Shown piece by piece: positions 16,709 through 24,409 of a stretch of 24,695 nt of DNA; position 1 is the stretch's first letter; each line of letters begins with the position of its first letter. The DNA lies in assembly GCA_035550595.1 (NCBI GenBank), contig DASZOV010000180.1, forward strand, positions 1 through 24,695, given 5' to 3'. The position numbers were made by a program, and so were the translations under genes. The stretch is from CALFMR01 sp035550595 (GTDB taxonomy: Bacteria > Acidobacteriota > Vicinamibacteria > Vicinamibacterales > SCN-69-37). The notes under the pieces are model-generated. The model had not been told where the DNA came from and searched no databases. It saw nothing but the letters and a program-made list of their open reading frames with translations.

Positions 16709-17710
16709 TTACCCGCGCCGCCGTGCCGTGCCCCACTCCACCGCGAACACGACGACCGCCGCCGCAACCGCCGGCCAGCGCAGCGCCGGCACGTGGAACG
16801 CCCATGCGGCCAGCACGGATAATCCCGCCGCTGCCGCGACGAGCGCGAAGACGACACGGCCGTGTGGACGCCCCGGCACGATGAGCCGCTGATAGACGTG
16901 CTCGCGATGCGCCACGCCAATCGGCTCGCCGCGGCGCGTGCGCGCGACGAGCGTCACGATGGGATCGAAGAGGAAGAGCGACAAGCTGATTCCGACGACG
17001 AACACGACGTCAGGCCTCGCGTCAGGCGGCGTGGCGAACGGCAATGCCGCCAGCAGGAAGCCGAGGAACGCGCTGCCGACGTCGCCCATGAAGATCCGCG
17101 CCGGCGCCCAGTTCCGCGAGAGAAACGCCATCGTCGCCACGGCCGTCGCGAGCGCCACGAACGCGACACCGTCCGAGAGCGCGGCGGCAAGTGCCGCGAG
17201 CGTGACGATCCCCTGCCCCGCAGCCAACCCATCGGCGCCGTCCATGAAGTTGAAGAAGTTGGTGACCGCGACGATCCAGACGACGGCGAGCGCAATGCCA
17301 GCGACACCGAGAGGCACGTCCGCCGGCGCGGGCAGTGGCAGTCGATCGACGCCGCCGCACATGGCGACGACCCACACGGCAGCCGTGGTCTGCACGACCA
17401 ACCGCGGTCCGATGCCAAGTCCACGCACGTCGTCCCACAGTCCGCTCGCGGCCACGAGCAGCGCGCCAGCCAAGACGATGACCGTCGACGCGGGCGGTCC
17501 GACACCGAACGCGGCCATCAACGCAAGAGCGATGACGACGCCGACGACGATCCCGAGCCCGCCGCCGCGCGGGCGCGGCTCGACGTGCGAGCTGCGCGCG
17601 TTGGGCAGATCGATGAGCCCCAGCACACGCGCCCGCCGCTCGATGGCGCAGACGACCGCCAACGAGACGACGAACGCGGCAACCAGAGCCGCGATGGCGA
17701 CGACGCTCAC
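16709..17710 (-). CDS. WecA/WbpL-type undecaprenyl-phosphate HexNAc-1-phosphate transferase
   Basis: 333 residues from GTG 17710; GTG 17764 in the same frame would add 18 residues. Motifs in order are IDLPNARSSHVEPRPRGGG, LWDD (Asp93-Asp94), NFFNFMDGADGL (Asp157, Asp160), FMGDVGS (207-213) and AHREHVYQR. These are the Mg-binding and uridine-site residues of the MraY/WecA family. About ten membrane helices are visible. It starts repeat-unit synthesis by placing a HexNAc-1-phosphate on undecaprenyl phosphate. With a WbpM-type dehydratase in the locus the sugar could be QuiNAc or FucNAc (as for WbpL) rather than GlcNAc. It is the first gene of the minus-strand array, divergent from the toxin-antitoxin pair. 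Confidence 0.92.
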   Translation of the reverse strand: MSVVAIAALVAAFVVSLAVVCAIERRARVLGLIDLPNARSSHVEPRPRGGGLGIVVGVVIALALMAAFGVGPPASTVIVLAGALLVAASGLWDDVRGLGIGPRLVVQTTAAVWVVAMCGGVDRLPLPAPADVPLGVAGIALAVVWIVAVTNFFNFMDGADGLAAGQGIVTLAALAAALSDGVAFVALATAVATMAFLSRNWAPARIFMGDVGSAFLGFLLAALPFATPPDARPDVVFVVGISLSLFLFDPIVTLVARTRRGEPIGVAHREHVYQRLIVPGRPHGRVVFALVAAAAGLSVLAAWAFHVPALRWPAVAAAVVVFAVEWGTARRRG

Positions 17711-17769
17711 GCTGGGATGATAGACGGCGCGAACGATTTTGGGATGCGGAAGATGCAGGGCCACCGCTG

Positions 17770-17797
17770 TTGACGGCCGCAGTTTGGCGGGTACACT
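17770..17797 (+). promoter_or_regulatory. Promoter of the toxin-antitoxin operon, probably giving a leaderless mRNA
   Basis: TTGACG (17770-17775), a 16-nt spacer and TACACT (17792-17797) make a fair sigma70-type promoter. The antitoxin ATG begins 7 nt after the -10 box, where transcription should start. No Shine-Dalgarno sequence is present. Confidence 0.5.
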
Positions 17798-17803
17798 GAC
17801 GAC

Positions 17804-18043
17804 ATGGAACTACATCTTTCGCGCGAACTCGAAGGCAGGCTGGCGGCCGAAGCGAGCCGCCGAGGGGTGTCGGTCGAAACGCTGGCGCACGAGACGCTCG
17901 AACGAGCGCTGGACTACGACGACTGGTTCATTCGTGAGGTCGAGACCGGGCTGTCACAGGTCGAAGACGGCCAGACGATGCCCCACGAAACCCTGAAAGC
18001 GCGACTGGAGAAAAAGCTGTCGGAGCACGAAGCGGAACGCTGA
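17804..18043 (+). CDS. ParD/RHH-type antitoxin
   Basis: 79 residues. The N-terminus MELHLSRELEGRLAAEASRR followed by GVSVETLAHETLERAL reads as the beta strand and two helices of a ribbon-helix-helix or related DNA-binding antitoxin. The C-terminus (FIREVETGLSQVEDGQTMPH, then ETLKARLEKKL) is the kind of helix that wraps a ParE toxin. Its stop and the toxin start share one base (TGATG), so the two are translationally coupled. By analogy it should neutralise the toxin and repress its own promoter. Confidence 0.82.
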   Translation: MELHLSRELEGRLAAEASRRGVSVETLAHETLERALDYDDWFIREVETGLSQVEDGQTMPHETLKARLEKKLSEHEAER

Positions 18044-18318
18044 TGCACCTACGCTGGACAGAGGCCGCAGCGTCCGACCTGGAACACATCGCCGACTACC
18101 TTTCCATCCACGCCCCTCATCGAGCGTCCCGTCTCGTCAAGTCGATCTACGAAGCTCCCGAAGCCTTACTGTCATTTCCGCACCGCGGACGACCGGGAAA
18201 GAAAACCGGGACGCGTGAGCTCGTGCTTTCTCCCTTGCCGTGGATTGTGGTCTATGCAATTCGCGAGGAGGCGATCTACATCGTCCGCGTCCTGCACGGA
18301 GCGCAGCGATGGCCCTGA
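18043..18318 (+). CDS. parE: ParE/RelE-family toxin
   Basis: 91 residues. LRWTEAAASDLEHIADYL at the start, FPHRGRPGKKTGTRELVL in the middle and WIVVYAIREEAIYIVRVLHG then AQRWP at the end follow the ParE pattern closely, including the terminal HGAQ-x-WP. ParE toxins act on DNA gyrase; RelE members cut mRNA on the ribosome. The ParE reading is better, since the conserved blocks match that branch. It follows the antitoxin with a 1-bp overlap. The pair sits between the polysaccharide array and a convergent larE gene. Confidence 0.88.
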   Translation: MHLRWTEAAASDLEHIADYLSIHAPHRASRLVKSIYEAPEALLSFPHRGRPGKKTGTRELVLSPLPWIVVYAIREEAIYIVRVLHGAQRWP

Positions 18319-18343
18319 GTGGTGATGTGGAGCCTGGCATCGC

Positions 18344-18365
18344 GGGCGGCCACGGGAGGCCGCCC
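18344..18365. repeat. REP-like palindrome between convergent genes
   Basis: Perfect 8-bp arms GGGCGGCC and GGCCGCCC around a 6-nt loop (ACGGGA), followed by CCTACAGG. There is no T-tract on the plus strand, so it is a poor intrinsic terminator. The form resembles dispersed GC-rich REP-type palindromes of high-GC genomes. It is the only structure in the 95-bp gap (18319-18413). Confidence 0.55.
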
Positions 18366-18413
18366 CTACAGGTCGTGGCCTGTCCTCTCTGCCCTTGCCC
18401 CTTGTCCAGGCCC

Positions 18414-19259
18414 TTACACGACCTTCAGTTTCAATCCTTCATTCAGGCTGCCGAGGCGGTAGCCGCGCAGGTCGAGGGCGACGTGCTTGAAGCCGAGTGC
18501 GCGCAAGGCGGTGTCGGCGGCGGCGGCGATTTCCGGATCGAGCATCCGCGGCATCTCGTCGCGGCCGATCTCGAGACGCGCGACGTCGCCATGGTGGCGA
18601 ACGCGCAGCACACGGAATCCAAGTCCGCGCAGTGCGTCCTCGGCCTGCTCGATGACACGAAGCTTGGCTTCGGTCACTTCCGAGAAATACGGGATGCGTG
18701 ACGAGAGGCAGGCGGACGCGGGCTCGTCCCAGGTTGGCAATCCCGCCGCGTGCGACAACTGGCGGATGTCCGACTTGGTCAGCCCGGCTTCGTCGAGCGG
18801 GCTGATGACGCCGAACTCGCGCGCGGCGCGGCGACCCGGACGATAGTCGCCGCGATCGTCGGCGTTGCTGCCGTCGGCCACGGCGGCGAACCCGCGCGCG
18901 GCCGTGAGCGCGGCCAACTGCGAGTAGAGCTCGGTCTTGCAGTGATAGCACCGGTCGGGCGCATTCGCGCGATAGGCGGCGCGCTCGAGCTCGCCGGTGC
19001 GAATCACCTCGTGCTGCAGATGGAAGTCGCGCGCGATGGCGAGCGCCATCGCGCGATGGCGCTCGGGATAGCTCGCGCTGTCTGCGGTGACGCACAACGC
19101 GCGCGATCCAAGCACCTGGGTCGCCGCCCACGCGAGATACGCGGAGTCGACGCCGCCGCTGTAGGCGACGATGAGAGACGGCAGCGCGCGGAGACGGTCG
19201 AACAGGGCCGCTTCACGCGCACCCAGATTCGAACCAGCCGGCGCCGCCGCCTCGCTCAC
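18414..19259 (-). CDS. larE: LarE family ATP-dependent sacrificial sulfur transferase
   Basis: 281 residues, the normal LarE length, from GTG 19259, which overlaps the LysW-like stop (GTGA). SGGVDS at residues 34-39 is the PP-loop that binds ATP. DRCYHCKTELY at 102-112 and EPASACLSSRIPY at 179-191 are family signatures. Cys184 corresponds to the cysteine that donates its sulfur and becomes dehydroalanine. LarE adenylates a carboxylate of the pyridinium cofactor precursor and inserts sulfur during nickel-pincer nucleotide synthesis. No larB or larC gene is in the window. The partner here is a LysW-like carrier, so the substrate in this organism is open. Confidence 0.92.
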   Translation of the reverse strand: MSEAAAPAGSNLGAREAALFDRLRALPSLIVAYSGGVDSAYLAWAATQVLGSRALCVTADSASYPERHRAMALAIARDFHLQHEVIRTGELERAAYRANAPDRCYHCKTELYSQLAALTAARGFAAVADGSNADDRGDYRPGRRAAREFGVISPLDEAGLTKSDIRQLSHAAGLPTWDEPASACLSSRIPYFSEVTEAKLRVIEQAEDALRGLGFRVLRVRHHGDVARLEIGRDEMPRMLDPEIAAAADTALRALGFKHVALDLRGYRLGSLNEGLKLKVV

Positions 19260-19522
19260 TCGTCCCAGTCCCCGCCGTTGTCGTCGGCGTCATCGTCCTC
19301 GTCGTCGAGGTCGTCGACATCGTCCTCGTCATCTTCGTCGTCGCGATCCTCGTCGTCCTCGTCGTCGTCTTCTTCGTCGCTGTCGAACTCGAGCGGATCG
19401 AGCGTCGCCACGCGGAGCCGGCTGCCGCACGCCTCACAATCCCACGGATCGCCGACCTCCATTTCTTCGAGATCGTCGTCTTCGATTTCCAGTTCGGCGT
19501 CACATTCCGGGCAGGTCGCCAT
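19256..19522 (-). CDS. lysW: LysW-like zinc-ribbon carrier protein with long acidic tail
   Basis: 88 residues from ATG 19522, with AAGGAG (19528-19533) 5 nt before it. Cys4-x2-Cys7 and Cys29-x2-Cys32 form a zinc ribbon. The following LDPLEF (41-46) and the end GGDWDE with a C-terminal Glu resemble LysW, whose EDWGE tail carries the substrate on its last Glu in lysine/arginine biosynthesis. Unlike ordinary LysW (about 53-60 residues), residues 47-81 are almost wholly Asp/Glu. The tail is encoded by near-perfect GAC/GAG/GAT triplet runs at about 19280-19385. No LysX, LysZ, LysY, LysJ or LysK gene is nearby; larE follows with a 4-bp overlap. Carrier function is inferred. A generic zinc-ribbon protein is the alternative. 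Confidence 0.78.
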   Translation of the reverse strand: MATCPECDAELEIEDDDLEEMEVGDPWDCEACGSRLRVATLDPLEFDSDEEDDDEDDEDRDDEDDEDDVDDLDDEDDDADDNGGDWDE

Positions 19523-19605
19523 ACGGTCTCCTTGGAGCCCGCGCCCTCGACACGACGAGGCGCGCAGGCGGCCCCGTTTCGGGCAGCGATGCGATCGCTC
19601 CAGCG

Positions 19606-19636
19606 ATTATATCGACCGGTTCGAAACGAACGTCAA
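19606..19636 (-). promoter_or_regulatory. Promoter of the lysW-like/larE operon
   Basis: On the minus strand TTGACG (19631-19636) and a perfect TATAAT (19606-19611) are separated by 19 nt, long but usable. Transcription would start near 19599, leaving a leader of about 76 nt before ATG 19522. The remaining 19637-19703 carries a small palindrome (GATCGC/GCGATC at 19642-19657) and no clear promoter for the divergent PilZ gene. Confidence 0.5.
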
Positions 19637-19703
19637 GAGGTGATCGCGAGCGCGATCGTCAGGGACGCAAGGTGAGATATCGTGTCGACGGATACGCTTC
19701 GTG

Positions 19704-20402
19704 ATGACGCCCGTCGCCGCCAAGACCGTGCTCGTCGCGCACCGGCAGGCCGCCGTGCGCGACCGATTCGCCGTCGCACTGGCCGACGCACGTCACCGTT
19801 TTGTCGCGGCCGACAGCGAAGCCACCGCGATTCGTGCGGCTGGCGACCCGGAGGCGCAGCCGAGCCTCGCGCTCGTCGATCTCGGACTCGCCGCTGATGC
19901 GGGGGCGTTCGTGCGCGCATTGCGCACCGCCGCCACCAACGCGCTGCCGGTCGTGGTCTTCGCCGGATCGGTCGCGTCGGCGGCCGACGTGCCGTCACTC
20001 GACGCGCTCGGCGTCGGCTACGTGAACGAACACGCGAGCACGCCGCAGATTCTGCCGGCGCTCGCGCCGCACCTGTTCCCGGACAACTTCAACCGCCGCG
20101 CGAGTCCGCGCGTCCCGGCCGGCGTGCCGGTCGCCTATCGCGCGGGCACGACCGTCGCCGCCGCAGTGACGCTCGACATCGGCAAGGGCGGCCTCGCCAT
20201 CCGCACGATGACGCCACTCGCGCGCGACACGCCCATCCACGTCAAGTTCCGCCTGCCCGGTGCGACGAACGAGATCGAAGCCACCGGCCGCGTCGCCTGG
20301 GCCGACCGCAAAGTCGGCATGGGCATCCAGTTCGAACACGTGTCGTCGAACGACCAGCGCGCCATAGACGCGTTTCTGGAGGAGAAGCGCGCGCAAACTT
20401 GA
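19704..20402 (+). CDS. Receiver-like domain plus PilZ domain protein
   Basis: 232 residues from ATG 19704; a GTG one codon earlier is possible. Residues 1-~122 look like a response-regulator receiver fold: TVLVAHRQAAVRDRFAVAL, then SLALVDLGL with Asp59 in the phospho-acceptor position and LPVVVFAGS. The tandem acidic residues usual after the first strand are missing (VAHRQ), so phosphorylation is doubtful. Residues ~128-230 form a PilZ domain with R-x3-R (RRASPR, 131-136) and DIGKGGLAI (158-166), where Gly replaces the usual Ser of D/N-x-S-x-x-G. It may bind c-di-GMP weakly or act through protein contacts. It stands alone, divergent from the lysW-like operon. Confidence 0.85.
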   Translation: MTPVAAKTVLVAHRQAAVRDRFAVALADARHRFVAADSEATAIRAAGDPEAQPSLALVDLGLAADAGAFVRALRTAATNALPVVVFAGSVASAADVPSLDALGVGYVNEHASTPQILPALAPHLFPDNFNRRASPRVPAGVPVAYRAGTTVAAAVTLDIGKGGLAIRTMTPLARDTPIHVKFRLPGATNEIEATGRVAWADRKVGMGIQFEHVSSNDQRAIDAFLEEKRAQT

Positions 20403-20407
20403 TAGGC

Positions 20408-20605
20408 GTGTCAACTTCGAACTGCAAACTTCGAACTTCGAACGGATGAGGCGCCTTCGGCGCATCTTCACGTTGTTGAAAATGCTGGGACCGCACTTCG
20501 ACAGCGGAAGCGGCACGGACCAAAGCGAACGAAGGAATGTCGTCGACGCGAACGTCGAGCCCTGAACCATTTCGAAGTTCGAAGTTCAAAGTTCGAAGTT
20601 GACAC
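20408..20605. repeat. 198-bp MITE-like element with 35-bp terminal inverted repeats
   Basis: Positions 20408-20442 and 20571-20605 are inverted copies of each other, with 32 of 35 bases matching. Each end contains three copies of ACTTCGAA or its complement. The interior has a small hairpin (GCGCC TTC GGCGC at 20451-20463) and no convincing gene. It fills the gap between the convergent PilZ and P-type ATPase genes. A run of six T at 20615-20620 just after it could help terminate the PilZ transcript. No clear target-site duplication is visible. Confidence 0.7.
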
Positions 20606-20618
20606 TTTCGGTGCTTTT

Positions 20619-22606
<1,988 letters not shown>

Positions 22607-22610
<4 letters not shown>

Positions 22611-22999
22611 GATCGTTCGTCTTCCTCGACGTGCTTCCGGGTGTCGTGCAGCAGGCCGACGACGTGGTGGTCGTCGAGCGCGTAGAAGGCGAGACGGCCC
22701 GCGCGGCGAACGCGCACGAGGCGCGCGGCGCGGAGCAGCCGAAGCTGGTGCGACAGCGCCGATTCCGACAAGCCGACGAGCGATGCCAGCTCGCAGACGC
22801 AGCGCTCACCGTGCGTCAGCGCGTCGACGATGCGGACGCGCGACGGGTCGCCGAGGAGCTTGAAGACGTCGGCGATACGGTCGACCGTGCGCGGTTGGAG
22901 CAACTGTTCCTGCACACGGGCCAGCGCGTCCGGATCGGCATGGTCGGCGCCACAGCGGCCGGTCGCAGGAGAAGACGGCGGGGCGAGGGTGGTCGGCAT
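22607..22999 (-). CDS. ArsR/SmtB-family metal-sensing repressor
   Basis: 130 residues from ATG 22999. The open frame extends upstream into the promoter and repeat DNA, so the longer start is rejected. The winged helix-turn-helix reads RVRIVDALTHGERCVCELAS, then LVGLSESALSHQLRLL. Cys67 and Cys69 (CVC), with Cys16 and His20 near the N-terminus, resemble the alpha3N site of CadC. Asp110-x-His112-x10-His123-x2-Glu126 reproduces the alpha5 zinc site of SmtB exactly in spacing. It should repress the operon and release the operator when Zn, Cd or Pb binds. The next gene is the matching exporter. Confidence 0.93.
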
Positions 23000-23008
23000 C
23001 CATCTATG

Positions 23009-23037
23009 AATATATGAGCAGTTGCTCAGACAATCAA
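23009..23037 (-). promoter_or_regulatory. Metal-responsive promoter with ArsR/SmtB operator in the spacer
   Basis: On the minus strand TTGATT (23032-23037), a 17-nt spacer and TATATT (23009-23014) form the promoter. The perfect inverted repeat TGAGCA-GT-TGCTCA (plus strand, 23015-23028) fills the spacer and matches the 6-2-6 form of SmtB/CzrA-type operators. Transcription should begin about 23000-23003, at or just before the repressor ATG (22999), so the mRNA is leaderless or nearly so. Confidence 0.75.
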
Positions 23038-23044
23038 GCGTGCT

Positions 23045-23255
23045 GTCGTCTTCTTTGCAGGGGCGCGGCTTCACCCCGCTCGCTGGTCATCTTTCTTTGC
23101 AATGCGTTGGGGCCCCACCCCCAACGCTACGCGCTTCGCCGCCCTCACTCCGTTCGCAGTCATCTTCTTTGCAGGGGCGCGGGGCCCCACCCCCGCGCCT
23201 ACGCGCTTCGCCGCCCTCACTCCGTTCGGGGGCTCGCGGTGTCATCTTTGTTTGG
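23045..23255. repeat. Tandem degenerate ~73-bp repeats with conserved hairpins
   Basis: Units begin with GTC(A/G)TCTT(T)CTTTGCA-type sequence at 23045 (truncated, about 41 bp), 23086 and 23159, with a final start-only copy at 23241. The two full units share TACGCGCTTCGCCGCCCTCA and the following CTCCGTTCG. Each has a 9-bp hairpin with the same CCCCAC loop, at 23104-23127 and 23176-23199, but with different stem sequences. They occupy most of the 450-bp gene-free stretch 23000-23452. I see no coding signal there; the open frames across it are low-complexity. Confidence 0.75.
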
Positions 23256-23336
23256 TTTGCCCCCCTTCGCGATCTTCGCGACTTCGCGTGAGGCTCCGGG
23301 GCTGTCCCCTGCCCCCCTTCCAAACCATTCCCCCGG

Positions 23337-23366
23337 TTGACACGTCTTTTCGGCTGGAACTAGGAT
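23337..23366 (+). promoter_or_regulatory. Promoter of the ABC transporter operon
   Basis: TTGACA (23337-23342) and TAGGAT (23361-23366) with an 18-nt spacer. Expected start is near 23373, about 80 nt before the ATP-binding protein ATG. Confidence 0.55.
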
Positions 23367-23379
23367 TCGTGGCTGTCTC

Positions 23380-23406
23380 CTAACTGGGCCGGTCTCTGCC
23401 AGTTAG
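23380..23406 (+). other. Leader hairpin upstream of the ABC transporter gene
   Basis: Perfect 8-bp arms CTAACTGG (23380-23387) and CCAGTTAG (23399-23406) enclose an 11-nt loop. It begins about 7 nt after the predicted transcription start. No T-run follows, so it is not an intrinsic terminator. It may stabilise the mRNA 5' end or bind a regulator. Confidence 0.45.
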
Positions 23407-23452
23407 AGCCACTCCACTTCATCCGCGGTCGACGCCCCTCGAGGGAGTATTC

Positions 23453-24409
23453 ATGATTGAGGTGCAACACCTCACCAAGCGCTACGGGCCGTTCACAGCC
23501 GTCAACGACGTCAGCTTCAAGGTCGAGAAAGGCGAAATTCTAGGGTTTCTGGGCCCGAACGGGGCCGGCAAGACGACGACGATGCGGGTCCTCACCGGCT
23601 ACATGCCGGCCACCGAGGGCACGGCCGTCGTCGCTGGCTACGACGTCTTCGCCAACCCGCTCGAAGCCAAACGTCACACCGGGTACCTGCCCGAAACCCC
23701 GCCGCTCTACCCGGAAATGACCGTCCGCGAATACCTGACGTTCGTGGGCAAGCTCAAGCTCGGGCCCATGGGCGCGGCCGAACGGGGACAGCGGGTCGAC
23801 ACGGCGATGCGCAAAGCGCACGTCGACGACATGGCGAACCGCGCGTGCGGGAAGCTGTCGAAGGGCTATCGACAGCGCGTCGGCCTGGCGCAGGCGCTCA
23901 TCCACGACCCGGACGTGCTCATCCTCGACGAGCCGACGGCCGGGCTCGACCCGAAGCAGATCATCGAAACGCGCGACCTCATCCGCAGCCTGGCCGGCAA
24001 CCACACGATCATCCTCAGCACGCACATCCTGCCCGAGGTCTCGCAGACCTGCCAGCGCGTCGTCATCATCAACAAAGGCCGCGTGGTCGCGGTCGACACG
24101 CCCGACAACCTGACGCACCAGCTCAAGGGCGCGGCCTCGCTCTACGTGCAGGTGGACGGCCCGGCCACGGCTGACGCGATTGCGGGCATCGCGGGCGTGC
24201 GTCGCGCGACGGCGTCCGAGCAGCACGGCACGCTCGTGAGCTTCGAGGTCGAAGCCGAGCCGAACCGCGACGTGCGACGCGACGTGGCGCGCGCGATCGT
24301 CGATCGCGGCTGGGGGCTGCTCGAGCTCCGGCCGATGCGCATGAGCCTGGAAGAAATCTTCCTGCAGCTCACGACCGAAGAGCATCCGCAGGAGGCGCAG
24401 CATGGGTAG
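23453..24409 (+). CDS. ABC transporter ATP-binding protein (GldA-like)
   Basis: 318 residues from ATG 23453, with GAGGGAG 5 nt before it. Walker A is GPNGAGKTT (about residues 34-42), the signature is LSKGYRQRVGLAQAL, Walker B is VLILDEPTAGLD and the switch His is in STHIL. The C-terminal ~100 residues form the accessory domain typical of the GldA/CcmA-type ATPases that pair with ABC-2 permeases. It energises transport by the permease that follows, whose ATG lies 8 bp inside this gene's end. Many such transporters in non-gliding bacteria have unknown substrates, so the Gld name should not be read as proof of gliding. Confidence 0.93.
   Translation: MIEVQHLTKRYGPFTAVNDVSFKVEKGEILGFLGPNGAGKTTTMRVLTGYMPATEGTAVVAGYDVFANPLEAKRHTGYLPETPPLYPEMTVREYLTFVGKLKLGPMGAAERGQRVDTAMRKAHVDDMANRACGKLSKGYRQRVGLAQALIHDPDVLILDEPTAGLDPKQIIETRDLIRSLAGNHTIILSTHILPEVSQTCQRVVIINKGRVVAVDTPDNLTHQLKGAASLYVQVDGPATADAIAGIAGVRRATASEQHGTLVSFEVEAEPNRDVRRDVARAIVDRGWGLLELRPMRMSLEEIFLQLTTEEHPQEAQHG

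Noticed and set aside
16612..16920. N-terminal extension of the flippase frame
   Set aside because: It is Arg/Ser-rich, not membrane-like, and overlaps the preceding transferase gene; the hydrophobic protein begins at ATG 16611.
18344..18365. Rho-independent terminator for the toxin or larE gene
   Set aside because: The stem is good but no T-tract follows on either strand; a repeat element is the better reading.
20408..20605. Insertion sequence
   Set aside because: The inverted ends are clear but only about 128 bp lie between them, too short for a transposase; no target duplication was found.
23045..23255. CRISPR array
   Set aside because: The repeats are long (about 73 bp), imperfect and directly adjacent without spacers, and no cas gene is present.
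23000..23323. Small minus-strand proteins across the repeat region
   Set aside because: The frames are made of repeat-derived Gly/Arg/Ser peptides and change with each repeat copy; this is non-coding repeat DNA.
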